NCBI RefSeq assembly: GCF_934359325.1
Contig: NZ_CAKRLH010000079.1
Coordinates: forward strand, 1-7,635
Origin: an uncultured Porphyromonas sp.
GTDB taxonomy: Bacteria > Bacteroidota > Bacteroidia > Bacteroidales > Porphyromonadaceae
DNA length: 7,635 bases
Direction of reading: 5' to 3'
In this document: piece after piece, positions 7,161 to 7,635 of the stretch
How the letters are laid out: each line of letters starts with the position of its first letter
How positions within the stretch are numbered: position 1 is the stretch's first letter
The notes under the pieces: model-generated
The model's input: only the letters and a program-made list of their open reading frames with translations
Databases searched by the model: none
What the model was told of the DNA's origin: nothing
Made by a program: the position numbers and the translations under genes

Positions 7161-7538
7161 TTACTTCTCTACCAGAGCCTTGTAGTCAGCAGCAGAGAGG
7201 AGACCCTCGAGGGCGCTCGCATCAGCGACCTTGCCCTTGATGATCCAGCCCTTACCGTAGGGGTCCTGATTGACCAGCTCAGGAGCGTCCTCGAGCTCGT
7301 CATTGGCCTCCTCCACCTCGATGGTGCAGGGAGCGATCAGATCGGATACGGTCTTGACAGCCTCGATGGAGCCAAAGGGCTCTCCGGCCTCTACCGTACC
7401 CTCACCGTCCACGTCTACGAAGACGATGTCCCCCAGCTCCTGCTGAGCGAAGTCGGTGATGCCGACAGTTACTTGATTACCCTCTGCGAGGATCCACTCG
7501 TGGTCCTGGGTGTACTTCAGGTTTTCAGGAAAGTTCAT
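7161..7538 (-). CDS. gcvH: Glycine cleavage system H protein
   Basis: 125 residues, the standard size. The H protein carries the aminomethyl group on a lipoyl arm between the P, T and L proteins of the glycine cleavage complex in the cytoplasm, feeding one-carbon units to tetrahydrofolate. The lipoylation site is K62 in [13 protein letters not shown] (55-67). Other family marks are HEWI near the N-terminus (13-16), [16 protein letters not shown] (27-42) and YGKGWI (94-99). The start is the only sensible ATG, about 35 nt downstream of the expected transcription start. It has its own near-perfect promoter and a downstream terminator, so its transcript may be mainly monocistronic. The gcvP and gcvT genes are not in this window. 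A lipoate-carrier role outside glycine cleavage is known for some GcvH proteins but cannot be judged here. Confidence 0.96.
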   Translation of the reverse strand: MNFPENLKYTQDHEWILAEGNQVTVGITDFAQQELGDIVFVDVDGEGTVEAGEPFGSIEAVKTVSDLIAPCTIEVEEANDELEDAPELVNQDPYGKGWIIKGKVADASALEGLLSAADYKALVEK

Positions 7539-7576
7539 AGTGTTGCTATTGTTTTGGTTGGCAAATATCTCCAGTA

Positions 7577-7607
7577 CAAATTTAGAATTCTTTTCTCAAT
7601 CTTGCAA
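7577..7607 (-). promoter_or_regulatory. gcvH promoter
   Basis: On the minus strand, TTG (7607-7605), a 20-bp spacer and TAAATTTG (7584-7577) match the Bacteroidota -33 and -7 elements in full. The start of transcription is expected near 7570, giving a leader of roughly 30-35 nt. The leader is A-rich near the ATG, as is common for translation starts in this phylum. Confidence 0.8.
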
Positions 7608-7631
7608 CAGGGATCCCCATCCCATCCCTGT
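7607..7631. repeat. Inverted repeat just upstream of the gcvH -33 element
   Basis: ACAGGGAT (7607-7614) and ATCCCTGT (7624-7631) form an 8-bp perfect inverted repeat with a 9-bp spacer that contains CATCCC repeats. It abuts the -33 element, so it could be a regulator site or the end of the neighbouring gene's terminator. The window edge prevents a decision. Confidence 0.35.
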
Positions 7632-7635
7632 ACTT

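Overview
The window looks like chromosomal DNA from a GC-rich member of the Bacteroidota, most likely Bacteroidales and possibly Porphyromonas or a relative. This rests on several perfect matches to the Bacteroidota promoter -7 box (TAnnTTTG), two of them with a TTG exactly 20 bp upstream. It also rests on weak Shine-Dalgarno sequences and on the character of the proteins. The species assignment is inference. I see no phage, IS or CRISPR signature.

Layout. The left 3.4 kb is a leftward lipid-activation block: an acyl-CoA synthetase (3361 to 1676), a PlsC-type acyltransferase 13 bp downstream (1662 to 925), and a second, paralogous acyl-CoA synthetase (818 to beyond the left edge) with its own promoter. 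Together these would activate fatty acids and place an acyl chain on lysophosphatidate, or salvage exogenous fatty acids. Diverging from the block is a TonB-dependent outer-membrane receptor (3700 to 6072) ending in a strong intrinsic terminator. The 338-bp divergent intergenic region holds three near-identical 18-bp dyads at an exact 22-bp period. This looks like a tandem operator array for an unidentified dimeric regulator.

The next 400 bp (6135 to 6540) has no obvious protein gene, but it has a textbook promoter (TTG-N20-TACCTTTG), several strong RNA helices including a 10-bp long-range helix, and a 15-bp terminator hairpin. I read it as an unassigned structured small RNA gene of about 270 nt, perhaps with a 33-codon ORF inside.

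The right end carries two leftward housekeeping genes. gcvH (7538 to 7161, lipoyl carrier of the glycine cleavage system) has a perfect promoter. purE (7062 to 6541, purine biosynthesis) lies downstream of it. A strong leftward intrinsic terminator sits between them, and I see no clear separate purE promoter, so purE may depend on read-through. One-carbon units from glycine cleavage feed purine synthesis, which makes joint control plausible.

The two best candidates for something undescribed are the three-dyad operator array and the orphan structured RNA.
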